Positions 29,416-38,081 of a DNA stretch of 64,000 nucleotides are shown here, piece by piece. The DNA is taken from positions 1,240,001 to 1,304,000 of the forward strand of contig CBDCVP010000023.1 in NCBI GenBank assembly GCA_965223025.1, in the 5' to 3' direction. Under the pieces are notes generated by a model that saw nothing but the letters and a program-made list of their open reading frames with translations, was not told the DNA's origin and did no database searches. This DNA is from JABDMH01 sp965223025. GTDB taxonomy: Bacteria; Bacteroidota; Bacteroidia; Chitinophagales; Saprospiraceae. Position 1 is the first letter of the stretch; each line of letters begins with the position of its first letter. The translations under genes and the position numbers were made by a program.

Positions 29416-30518
29416 AACATTGCCACACGGGTAGGAAAGATTGAGTTAGAGAAAGAGCACCATTTTACCCAGCAATTGAAAGGGAGTAAAATTAGCCCAA
29501 AACTAGAGGACGTATTGACCTATGTTGGCAAGGAGGAGAGATACAGTTTCGGGGTTGAACTACTAAGAATGCTTGGGATAAAACGAATGAATTCATGCTA
29601 CATCAGTTGACCAATCGGAACGGGTCGATAGCCGAAGAGTGGTTGACAAGTGAGCAGCTATGGAAAAAGGATGAAAGTAGATCAGAAGAAGTAGTTTATT
29701 GTGAGGTAGACGGTTCAATGATATTGACGCGGGAAGATAAATGGAAAGAAGTAAAACTGGGTCGTGTTTTCAGATCTGGATCAATTTTACCAGAAGCTAC
29801 TGATCGTCAATGGATTAAGGAATCAGAATACATTGCACATTTGGGGAATCATGAAGAATTTGAAGAAAAGATGTCCGTTTTACTTGATCGATATGAAAAG
29901 AAAGATGAAAGTCTAGTGTTCGTAACGGATGGAGCTAAATGGATTGATCAATGGATAAAAGCCTGCTATCCCACAGCAACAACGATTCTGGATTACTACC
30001 ATGCCGCAGAACACATTGGAGAATTTGCCAACAAATTTTTCGATGAGGATAAAAAGTCAAAGAAATGGACCAAGCGGATGAACACTAAGTTAATAAACCA
30101 AGGTGGAAACTATGTGATCAAAAGAATCCAAAGTCTTTCAAATACCGACGAAGAAAAAGAAGAAGTCAAGCAAGACTTACTAACATACTTAAAGAATAAT
30201 GCTCATAGAATGAATTATCCCAAATACAAAAAAGGAGGTTTACTCATTGGATCTGGAGCAATCGAGGCTGCACATCGTACCGTAATACAAAAGCGACTTA
30301 AATTATCAGGACAACGATGGTCTAAACCAGGAGCACAAAATGTTCTTAACTTGAGAACTCTTCACATGAGTGGCCATTGGTCCCATTTTCAACGCTATCT
30401 TGGTGCAGCTGCATAAACGACAAAATCTAATGCACCCTGGGCAGTTTTGCAGCCACCGAGGCAGTGATTTTTTTGTATTTTTCGCATCTTCCATAATCAT
30501 TGTAAATCACTTCACAAC

Positions 30519-31568
30519 ATGCGTAATTTTATCGTTATATCGATCTACCTTTTTTCACAGATTTTCTCAAGCAGCAGCATTAATGCACAATCGTCAACTA
30601 TGATAAAATTTGACCATGACGAGAAGAAGGAGGAGATTAAGGTCATGATCAACGGTGAACATTTTACAACCTATCTATATCATAGCGATCTGGAGAAACC
30701 AGTGCTTTTTCCCATTTATTCGAGTGACGGCCATTTGATGACGAGGGGCTATCCCTTCATTCCCATTGCGGGTGAACGCGTGGATCATCCACACCATTTG
30801 GGACTATGGCTGAACTACGGAGATGTCAATGGCCTCGATTTTTGGAATAACTCCAGTGCCATCGCCCCGGAGATAAAGGGTCAGTATGGAGAAATACGTC
30901 ACCGGAGTGTGGCCGAGACCGACGATGGGGGCAGACAAGCCACTCTAAAGGTTACCTGCCAATGGATGACAGCTCAGAAAGAGGCCTTATTGGATGAAGA
31001 GAGTGCATACACATTTTCGGTAGTGGACGGGGTGCGCATCGTCGATCGAACTACTAAGTTGACAGCCAACACCTTGGTGAAGTTCACCGATAATAAGGAG
31101 GGCATGATTGGTATCAGAGTAGCAAGGATGCTTGAGTTTCCGTCTGAAAAACCACTCAATCTCACCGATAAACGCGGCAATCCAAAGTCAAAGAAAGAGC
31201 TCAATAATGAAGGTGTTAAAGGCAACTACCTAAGCAGTGCTGGCATGACCGGCGGCGATGTATGGGGGACACGAGCCAGATGGATGAAACTTTATGCTCC
31301 CCTCACAGGAGAAGATGAAGCTGCATTTGTCATCATAGATCACCCGGATAATGTGGGTTATCCTACTTACTGGCATGCGCGTACCTATGGGCTCTTCGCA
31401 GCTAATCCACTGGGGCAAAAGATCTTTGACAAAGAAAAAGAGCTCAATTTTAGCTTGCAAAAGGGAGAGGAAGTAACCTTTAGATACCGCATTTTAGTAT
31501 CTGACGGAAAGGCGCTGAGCCCCATTGACATCGCCAAGTTTGAAGCGGGTTTTTTGGGCTCAAATTAG
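30519..31568 (+). CDS. PmoA-family (DUF6807) exported protein
   Basis: A 349-residue protein with a signal peptide (about 1-24, ending INAQ). It matches the PmoA/DUF6807 family: PFIPIAGERVDHPHHLGLWL near residue 80, GLDFWNN, and AFVIIDHPDNVGYPTYWHARTYGLFAANPLG near 260-290. The conserved HPHH and HARTYGLF blocks suggest a ligand or metal site, but the biochemical role is unproven. Such genes often accompany sugar-catabolic genes in Bacteroidota and Planctomycetes, consistent with the secreted carbohydrate genes that follow. It begins 82 bp downstream of the IS right end, so its promoter region may have been altered by the insertion. Confidence 0.82.
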   Translation: MRNFIVISIYLFSQIFSSSSINAQSSTMIKFDHDEKKEEIKVMINGEHFTTYLYHSDLEKPVLFPIYSSDGHLMTRGYPFIPIAGERVDHPHHLGLWLNYGDVNGLDFWNNSSAIAPEIKGQYGEIRHRSVAETDDGGRQATLKVTCQWMTAQKEALLDEESAYTFSVVDGVRIVDRTTKLTANTLVKFTDNKEGMIGIRVARMLEFPSEKPLNLTDKRGNPKSKKELNNEGVKGNYLSSAGMTGGDVWGTRARWMKLYAPLTGEDEAAFVIIDHPDNVGYPTYWHARTYGLFAANPLGQKIFDKEKELNFSLQKGEEVTFRYRILVSDGKALSPIDIAKFEAGFLGSN

Positions 31569-31720
31569 TGCCTGCGTTGTTGATATTGAAACAGCCACCA
31601 TGACGCGCAATCAGTGGATGGATTTTTTTTGGAAAGGATGTGCCCGATGACCAGTGATCGCTAAACAGGTGAACATCTTACTGCACGGACCAATTCTAAT
31701 ATGGAACTAGAAGTGCCATC

Positions 31721-33355
31721 GTGTTGAAGAATGAAAAATTAGGAATTAGCTTGGATTGGTGTCGAATAAGATTGATATCCTTGATTTCTTTGATCCTCGG
31801 ATCGATCATCGGTGAGGTGCCTTCCCAATCTATGCCCAAGGTCCTGGTCTACAAGACGATCGATACTGTCGACTTGAAGTTGACCATCTTCTCACCTCCA
31901 GTAACGACAGCTCCTTTCCCCTCGGTCGTGTTTTTTTTTGGTGGTGGATGGAAGGGGGGTAGTATCGAACAGTTTAGGACCCATGCAACCTATCTTGCTA
32001 ATCGAGGAATGGTGGGAGTTTTGGCGGATTATAGAGTGAGCAGCCGGCATGGTAGTACACCCTTTGATGCAGTGGAGGATGCTAAATCTGCCGTTAGATA
32101 TCTGAGATCACATGCCATGGATCTGAATATTGATCCAGGGCGCATCTGTGCAGCTGGTGGATCCGCTGGAGGTCACTTGGCTGCTGCTACGGCTACGCTG
32201 CCCGGACTAGATAATGCGGCTGAGGATCTCCGGATTTCGTCAAAGCCTAATGCACTGGTCTTGTTTAATGCTGTCATCGACAATGGTCCTCACGGATATG
32301 GCTATGAGAGGGTGGGAGGACGTTTCTTAGAAATTTCCCCATTTCATAATCTCGGAGCCAATGTAGCACCCACTATTTTATTTCTAGGTAGTGACGATGC
32401 ACTGATTCCCGTAAAAACTGCTCACTCTTACCGTGACCGTATGCGTGCCCATGGCAACCGGTGCGACCTTTATATTTACCAAGGACAGGGACATGGCTTT
32501 TTTAATCTGCGACATGAAAAGTACTATCGGGAGACGGTCTATCAAATGGATCTATTCTTGCAAAGCCTAGGATACCTGGCGGGTCCCGCTTCTATCTTGC
32601 CACTGGAGATGGTAGAGGCAAGTGCGCGGCCGATGGCACATGCCCATAATGATTATCGGCAGAAAAGACCACTGACGGACGCACTGAAGTACGGATTTAC
32701 CAGTGTCGAGGCCGATATCCTATACCAGGATGGACAATTGTATGTCGGACATGATCGAGTGGAATTAGATGCTCCTCTGGGAACCTTACAGTCATTGTAT
32801 CTCGAGCCACTCTTTCGGAGATTTAATCATTATACCGGAGCGATCTTTCCGGACTATAAGCATCCATTTTTCCTCTGGGTCGACATCAAATACCAAGCGG
32901 AGGATGTGTACCGCAAATTAAGGGAGATGCTCATCCCTTACAAAGAGATGCTGTGGTATAGAGAAGGTGGCGATGTTCATCAGGGTGCCGTGAAAATTAT
33001 TCTGTCGGGAGACAGGCCTTTTGACCTGGTGTATCGAGATTCGCTCCAGATGATGTTTTTAGATGGCAGGCCTGAAGATCTGCAAAAGTCGAACGATCCA
33101 GAGATGATGCCTTTTATCAGCCAGCACTTTGCCAAAGTGTTCAGCTTGAATGCAGATGGCTCCATCAGTAGGGATGAACAGGAAAAGCTAAAGCAGATGG
33201 TGGGTCTTTGTCATAAAGAGGGTAAGAAGTTGCGACTATGGGCAACCCCTGAGGATCCAAATTTGTGGCGAATGCTGGTGGAGGCCGGTGTTGATTTGAT
33301 CAATACCGATCATCTTGAGAAACTGGCTGGCTTCCTCGATGATGGCAGGAAATAG
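31721..33355 (+). CDS. Alpha/beta-hydrolase esterase fused to a PI-PLC/GDPD-like domain
   Basis: A 544-residue protein with an N-terminal hydrophobic export segment. Residues about 35-285 form an acetyl-esterase-like hydrolase: GGGWKGGS supplies the oxyanion region, GGSAGG the nucleophile Ser, DDALIP the acid and GHGFFN the His. From about 300 a TIM-barrel phosphodiesterase-like domain begins with AHAHNDYRQKRPL, continues with SVEADILYQDGQLYVGHD and VDIKYQ, and ends with LINTDHLEKL. That pattern is the AIM6/phosphatidylinositol-phospholipase-C-like group. Both active sites look intact, so it could remove acyl groups and cleave a phosphodiester in one substrate. GTG at 31721 is the chosen start. 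Confidence 0.8.
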   Translation: MLKNEKLGISLDWCRIRLISLISLILGSIIGEVPSQSMPKVLVYKTIDTVDLKLTIFSPPVTTAPFPSVVFFFGGGWKGGSIEQFRTHATYLANRGMVGVLADYRVSSRHGSTPFDAVEDAKSAVRYLRSHAMDLNIDPGRICAAGGSAGGHLAAATATLPGLDNAAEDLRISSKPNALVLFNAVIDNGPHGYGYERVGGRFLEISPFHNLGANVAPTILFLGSDDALIPVKTAHSYRDRMRAHGNRCDLYIYQGQGHGFFNLRHEKYYRETVYQMDLFLQSLGYLAGPASILPLEMVEASARPMAHAHNDYRQKRPLTDALKYGFTSVEADILYQDGQLYVGHDRVELDAPLGTLQSLYLEPLFRRFNHYTGAIFPDYKHPFFLWVDIKYQAEDVYRKLREMLIPYKEMLWYREGGDVHQGAVKIILSGDRPFDLVYRDSLQMMFLDGRPEDLQKSNDPEMMPFISQHFAKVFSLNADGSISRDEQEKLKQMVGLCHKEGKKLRLWATPEDPNLWRMLVEAGVDLINTDHLEKLAGFLDDGRK

Positions 33356-33499
33356 CCTCGCATCTTGTGCGACGGAGGAAAGTGAAATCGTGATAGGGTC
33401 AGTTTGCTGTGATGATCCTGATCCAAAGAGTTGGGTTTTTTCTGGGTAGTAATATGGTGACCAGTTTTAAGGTTTTCCAACATCAATAGACAGATCAGC

Positions 33500-35206
33500 A
33501 TGATGAAATTTTTTAGCAAGTACCATTGGGTATGGTGTGCGATGTTAATCTTCGCTGCATGCAAAGATTCGAAAGATCAAGTGCCAGCACCAACATCGTT
33601 CTTGGATGCCCTTGTACTCGAGAATGACCGAATGGTGGAGCGGTATTTATCTCGCCAGAATACCGATGAATCAAGCCGGGACTTTGGCGGCTTTCCCGAC
33701 AATTATTTTATTTATCATCCTGGATCAGCTACCAGCATCATGCAGCGTCTGGCTGCCGCATTTGTCAGCGAAGCCTCCGATTATCATCACAGTGATACCT
33801 TGCTTCAGCGAATGCTCCTGGCAACAGATTTCGTATTGGGTAAACAACATGAGGATGGCACCATTGACCTACTCAGCACTAATTTTCATTCAACACCCGA
33901 TCTGGGTTTCGCGGTGGAGCGAATGGCATTGGCGTACAGAATACTTGTGGATGATGGTCATCCTGCCAGTGCTGATTTACTAAAGAAATGCCAGTCATTT
34001 TTACAGAAAGCCGGAGAGGCTCTGGTTGTGGGTGGAATTCATACGCCCAATCACCGCTGGGTGGTTAGCATGGCATTGTCCTGGCTCTACGAGTTGTTTG
34101 CAGATGAACGCTACAAGAATCGAGCTGAACAGTGGCTAAACGAGAAGATCGATATTGACGCCGATGGCCAGTTTACAGAGCGCAGTAGTTCCGTCTATTC
34201 GCCATTAACCGATCGAAGCCTGATCACCATTGCACGCCTGCTGGATAGGCAGGACCTCTATGAGGCTGTCCGAAAAAATTTGGAAATGTCTATGTACTAT
34301 ATGCATCCCAATGGAGAGGTCGTCACAGAAGCCTCCCGGCGTCAAGATCAGTATCAGGCAAAATTTCCAACTGCCTATTACTACCCATACAGATATATGT
34401 GGGTAAAGGATCACGATGCCACCTTTGGAGGGATGGTAGCATGGCTGGAACAAAAGTTAACTCCCGCGCAGCTTGCTGGAAGTCTCATTTACCTTCTAGC
34501 CGATCCACCTTCAGCTGATACTCTGTCTTCTACCGTACCGTTACCTACTAGATATGTGAAGCACTTCCCACATTCAGACCTTGTTCGACTGCGTGATGGA
34601 GATCTTGATGCTACCATACTGGCAGGTAATCCGGCATTTTTTACTATGCATAAGGGTAGTGCCGTGCTACAGGCTGTTCGACTGGCCTCCGCCTTCTTTG
34701 GCAAGGGACAGTTTAAAGCCGATACGTTGTTGGTGGTGGATGATGATAAGTTTATACTGAAGCAGCATCTCGAAGGTCCTTACTATCAACCGTACCCCGT
34801 AGATAGCCTTCCCGGCGACGGCGACTGGGAAAAAATGCCTAGATCCAACCGTTCGCAGAGCGAGGTGCAAATCCTGGATGCGCATATAGAGATCACCAAG
34901 GTCAACGGTGGATTTGTATTGAATATCGATTTATCCGGAACCGACCATGTACCGGTTGCACTAGAGTTGGCTTTCCGGTCAGGTGGCAAACTTGATGGTG
35001 TCAGGACTGCCCCAGTGGGTGGCAGCTCCTATTTATTGAAGGGAGAAAAGGGCAGCTTCTTGCAAGGAAATTCAACCATCTTGTTTGGTCCCGGGAAGCA
35101 AGAACATGAGTGGACGCAATTGCGTGGTGCCGACGAGAAGTTGGAGGCAGAGAGCGTGTACATCACTGGATATACGCCTTTCAACTACCAATTGCGGCTG
35201 GAGTAG
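33500..35206 (+). CDS. Lipoprotein with predicted alpha/alpha-toroid fold (lyase/hydrolase-like)
   Basis: A 568-residue lipoprotein (lipobox IFAACKD). Residues about 30-330 are helical with spaced Trp, Tyr and His and the segment GGIHTPNHRWVVSMAL, reminiscent of (alpha/alpha) toroid polysaccharide lyases and unsaturated glucuronyl hydrolases. The C-terminal ~200 residues are beta-rich, as in heparinase-type proteins. I do not recognise a specific family with certainty. Its place beside esterase, sialidase-like and PmoA-like genes supports a role in carbohydrate breakdown. The candidate catalytic residues are the NHRW His/Arg and YYYPYRY tyrosines. Confidence 0.6.
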   Translation: MMKFFSKYHWVWCAMLIFAACKDSKDQVPAPTSFLDALVLENDRMVERYLSRQNTDESSRDFGGFPDNYFIYHPGSATSIMQRLAAAFVSEASDYHHSDTLLQRMLLATDFVLGKQHEDGTIDLLSTNFHSTPDLGFAVERMALAYRILVDDGHPASADLLKKCQSFLQKAGEALVVGGIHTPNHRWVVSMALSWLYELFADERYKNRAEQWLNEKIDIDADGQFTERSSSVYSPLTDRSLITIARLLDRQDLYEAVRKNLEMSMYYMHPNGEVVTEASRRQDQYQAKFPTAYYYPYRYMWVKDHDATFGGMVAWLEQKLTPAQLAGSLIYLLADPPSADTLSSTVPLPTRYVKHFPHSDLVRLRDGDLDATILAGNPAFFTMHKGSAVLQAVRLASAFFGKGQFKADTLLVVDDDKFILKQHLEGPYYQPYPVDSLPGDGDWEKMPRSNRSQSEVQILDAHIEITKVNGGFVLNIDLSGTDHVPVALELAFRSGGKLDGVRTAPVGGSSYLLKGEKGSFLQGNSTILFGPGKQEHEWTQLRGADEKLEAESVYITGYTPFNYQLRLE

Positions 35207-35476
35207 GGCAGCAAAGAATATGAAGGATAGCAGAGGCAAATAGAGTGGAAGATGAGAAGGGACTAGAATGGTTTGAGCTTAAGACGCTGACATTATCTGG
35301 GGCAAAGGTATCTCCTCTCTTCCCGAATGTAGGACCACAAAGATCGAAAGTGTAACAGTGTAAAAGGACTCATCAGCTTGTAAGGAAGTGACTAAAAAAA
35401 GCTCGACTATAGCGTGTACTTGCGAAATCAAGATATCTTGTGTACTTTTTCTTCCTTTCCAAATAAAATCTTTTTC

Positions 35477-36484
35477 ATGCGTATATCCATAGTCCTTTTT
35501 CTTTCCGTAACTGTCCTTCAGGTTGTATCTGCACAACATGTGGCGGCCGAATTTATTTTTAAAGAGGCTCCCTTCGCGGCCTGTCACGCTTCGACCATCA
35601 TTGATTGTGAGGGCGTATTGGTAGCAGCCTGGTTTGGGGGAACTCGGGAAAAGCACCAGGATGTGGGCATCTGGCTATCAAGGAAGATTGACGGTGGCTG
35701 GTCTTCACCGCGAGAGATTGTGAACGGCATCCAGCACAAAGACAAGCGATATCCCACATGGAATCCAGTACTACAGGAAGGTCCGGATCAATCGTTGATG
35801 CTATATTTTAAAGTCGGACCTTCACCCAGAGAATGGTGGGGTGAAGTGATGCGATCGGATGACCAGGGCCTGACCTGGGATAGGCCGTACCGGTTGCCGG
35901 AGGATATCTTAGGCCCAGTGAAGAACAAGGGTATTCTGCTGGATGATGGTACGCTGTTTTGTCCTTCAAGTACAGAACACGATGGTTGGAAAGTACAGGT
36001 GGAACTCACCAAGGACTGGGGTAGGACCTGGGAGCGGATCGGACCCATTGAAGCAGATGACGACATTCAAGCTATCCAACCTACCGTACTTCGGCATGGT
36101 CGCCGGCTTCAAATGCTCTGTCGCAGTAAGAAAAGTGGGGTGGTCGAAACATGGTCATCCGATGGCGGAAAAACTTGGAGTCCTCTAGCAAAGACTGATT
36201 TGCCAAATCCGAATTCGGGAATTGATGCTGTGACTACTAAAAACGGGATGCATTATCTGGTATACAATCCTACCAGCACCCCTGAAGGAAAATGGGGAGG
36301 GGAACGACATCCGCTGTTATTGGCTAAATCTCAGGATGGCCAACACTGGGAAGAGGTCGCCGTATTAGAGTCCGAGCCGGGTGAGTACTCATATCCAGCG
36401 ATCGTGGAAGGACATAATGGAGATTTACACATCACTTATACATGGAAGCGCGATCGGGTCAAGCATGTCATGGTCGATTTGTAA
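35477..36484 (+). CDS. Exported sialidase-family (BNR repeat) protein
   Basis: About 335 residues from the ATG at 35477, which directly precedes a signal peptide ending VVSAQ; a longer in-frame extension to 35414 is less likely. Four Asp-box-like repeats are visible: SDDQGLTWD, TKDWGRTWE, SSDGGKTWS and SQDGQHWE, defining a six-bladed propeller of the BNR_2 type. CHASTI and AWFGGTREKHQDVGIW near the start are hallmarks of the exo-sialidase-like group found in environmental Bacteroidota and Planctomycetes. Many members are not true neuraminidases, so substrate is open. Confidence 0.83.
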   Translation: MRISIVLFLSVTVLQVVSAQHVAAEFIFKEAPFAACHASTIIDCEGVLVAAWFGGTREKHQDVGIWLSRKIDGGWSSPREIVNGIQHKDKRYPTWNPVLQEGPDQSLMLYFKVGPSPREWWGEVMRSDDQGLTWDRPYRLPEDILGPVKNKGILLDDGTLFCPSSTEHDGWKVQVELTKDWGRTWERIGPIEADDDIQAIQPTVLRHGRRLQMLCRSKKSGVVETWSSDGGKTWSPLAKTDLPNPNSGIDAVTTKNGMHYLVYNPTSTPEGKWGGERHPLLLAKSQDGQHWEEVAVLESEPGEYSYPAIVEGHNGDLHITYTWKRDRVKHVMVDL

Positions 36485-36586
36485 ATTGTGCTGAAAAGGC
36501 CATTAATTGAAGAAGGCTGAGTGATTATTGATTGGGGACAGCCCTCACGCTGGGGGAAACCGGACTGCGTTGCCAGTGATTGATGC

Positions 36587-37207
36587 ATGACCTACTTTTG
36601 GTTTTTTCTTCTTGGATTCTTTTTCACTGCTCTGGGAGCGCTGCCTCCCGGTATGATCAATCTATCGGTTGCAGAAAGGGCCATTCAAAGAGGATTCAAA
36701 CCAGGGATCATGGTTGCACTTGGTGCTGCCGTCGTTGAGTTTGTCTATACACTGGTTGCCGTGTACTTCATCGATACCATTGTAAAAAGTGCGCTCATTG
36801 GATCAATGATTAAATGGACCATGGCTGTGGTTTTTATGGGATTGGGATTTTACTATCTGTACAAAAAGATTGAGCCGGTGCAAAAGAAGATCTCCAAGTC
36901 AAGCTCCAAGGATTTTGGTTACGGGATTTTGGTGGCAGGGATGAACCTCCTGATTATTCCAACCTGGATTTTTATCGGATTATGGATGCGCAGTAATGGT
37001 TATCAATTCAGCCATATTTCCGAGATCTTGACGATCTCATTTGGCTCAGCGTTGGGTGGATTGATGGTCTTTGCAGGATATGTGAGGCTGGGCCGTTTTA
37101 TCGTGACGCGCATGCAAACGGTGACCCGCTATACCAATCGACTGCTGGGTGCAATTTTTCTTTGTCTTGCTACCGTACAACTGTTGCGCATATTCTATGA
37201 CCGGTAA
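36587..37207 (+). CDS. LysE-family transporter
   Basis: A 206-residue inner-membrane protein with six hydrophobic segments. It starts with FLLGFFFTALGALPPGMINLSVAERAIQRGF, the LysE/RhtB exporter signature (G-x-x-PP/PG followed by a basic loop). The second half carries a pseudo-repeat (GILVAGMNLLIIPTWIF). Family members export amino acids such as lysine, arginine or homoserine lactones; specificity is not predictable here. It stands apart from the genes on either side and converges on the minus-strand SDR gene. Confidence 0.82.
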   Translation: MTYFWFFLLGFFFTALGALPPGMINLSVAERAIQRGFKPGIMVALGAAVVEFVYTLVAVYFIDTIVKSALIGSMIKWTMAVVFMGLGFYYLYKKIEPVQKKISKSSSKDFGYGILVAGMNLLIIPTWIFIGLWMRSNGYQFSHISEILTISFGSALGGLMVFAGYVRLGRFIVTRMQTVTRYTNRLLGAIFLCLATVQLLRIFYDR

Positions 37208-37236
37208 GGGCGCAGGAGGTTTCACTCCGGAAGTAC

Positions 37237-38025
37237 TCAATCTTCATCTGGTTTGTCGATATCTCCTTCCACAGCACATAGGCTGGTGATGCCTCCATCT
37301 ACGACGATGGTCTGTCCATTGATCTGACCAGATTCCTCCGATGCCAAGAACAAGGCTGTTCGTGTGATGTCAGACGGCTGCGACACTCGGCCAGTGGGAA
37401 TAAAGGAGCCCCAGATCTTGTCGTAATCAGGTGTCATTGCCATCGTACGCTCCGTAGCCACCGCACCAGGGGCAATGGCATTGGTCGTGATGCCATAGGG
37501 TGCCAATTCAATAACCAGGGCTCTTGCGAGCATCTTCAAGGCAGCCTTGGTCATACCGTACGCTGCTAAATATGGATGCGCCAGGAGGCCGGTCACCGAA
37601 GACATGAAAATGATGCGTCCTCCTGACTTTTGCCTGATCATCTGATGGGCTGCTTGCTGAGCTAGAAAGAAAGAACCCCGAAGGTTTAGATTCACCAATT
37701 GGTTGAATTGATCTGGTGAAGCTTTTAGGAAACTACCATAGCTTGTGATGCCTGCATTTGCAATCACAATGTCTACCCGACCGAAATTCCCGACAGCCAG
37801 ATCTACCATCTCTTGGATTACTGCCAGCTCCCCTGCATCGCCAGCAAAAGCCCTTATCTGATCACCTCCATCGATTCTGCTCACGGCATTTTGGAGGAGG
37901 TCGGCATCGAGATCATTGATGACCACCTTGCATCCACAAGTCACTAGGGCATGGACGATGTCAAACCCTATACCGGATCCTGCCCCGGTTACGATAGCAG
38001 ATTTGTTACTAAAGTCTGGAGTCAT
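37237..38025 (-). CDS. SDR-family NAD(P)-dependent oxidoreductase
   Basis: A 262-residue short-chain dehydrogenase. TGAGSGIG (near residue 14) is the Rossmann nucleotide loop, and an acidic residue after strand 2 (NDLD) suggests NAD(H) preference. NAG occurs in ANAGITSYG. The catalytic triad is Ser in MSSVTG with Tyr and Lys in YGMTK. The PG motif (IAPGAVATE) and C-terminal INGQTIVVDGG are typical of 3-oxoacyl-ACP reductase/glucose-dehydrogenase-like SDRs. It lies 56 bp downstream of the biotin carboxylase gene on the same strand, possibly in one transcript. Confidence 0.88.
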   Translation of the reverse strand: MTPDFSNKSAIVTGAGSGIGFDIVHALVTCGCKVVINDLDADLLQNAVSRIDGGDQIRAFAGDAGELAVIQEMVDLAVGNFGRVDIVIANAGITSYGSFLKASPDQFNQLVNLNLRGSFFLAQQAAHQMIRQKSGGRIIFMSSVTGLLAHPYLAAYGMTKAALKMLARALVIELAPYGITTNAIAPGAVATERTMAMTPDYDKIWGSFIPTGRVSQPSDITRTALFLASEESGQINGQTIVVDGGITSLCAVEGDIDKPDED

Positions 38026-38081
38026 GGTCTATATTTCAATTTTTTAATGTGATGATGATGGAGGAATGTCAGCACCTGCAA

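Larger units (their letters stand above)
27748..30416 (+). pseudogene. ISKra4-family transposase, disrupted
   Basis: The N-terminal part (27748-27930, MNKADLSEQF to DRRKK) and remainder (from about 29416, NIATRVGKIELEKEHHF) are split by the IS110 insertion; the codons on both sides are in the same frame across A-rich junctions. A second lesion lies near 29580-29583. The frame ending LLRMLGIK must shift by -1 to continue as TNEFMLHQLTNRN, and one extra A would restore it. The rest (29595-30416) is complete, with the acidic-residue regions YCEVDGSMI, FVTDGAKWI and LDYYHAAEH, and the C-terminal GSGAIEAAHR-QKRLKLSGQRWS block. The transposase is inactive unless supplied in trans. Confidence 0.88.
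27691..30437 (+). mobile_element. ISKra4-like insertion sequence, interrupted by IS110
   Basis: Both ends are visible. The left end, gggtgcattagaaaatgtcg (27691-27710), and the right end, cgacaaaatctaatgcaccc (30418-30437), are inverted repeats matching at 17 of 20 positions. Immediately outside, tgggcagtt at 27682-27690 and 30438-30446 is a 9-bp target-site duplication. The enclosed transposase belongs to the ISKra4 family by sequence pattern. Removing the nested IS110 leaves about 1.26 kb, a normal size. The target was a remnant of the heptamer repeat. Confidence 0.9.
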
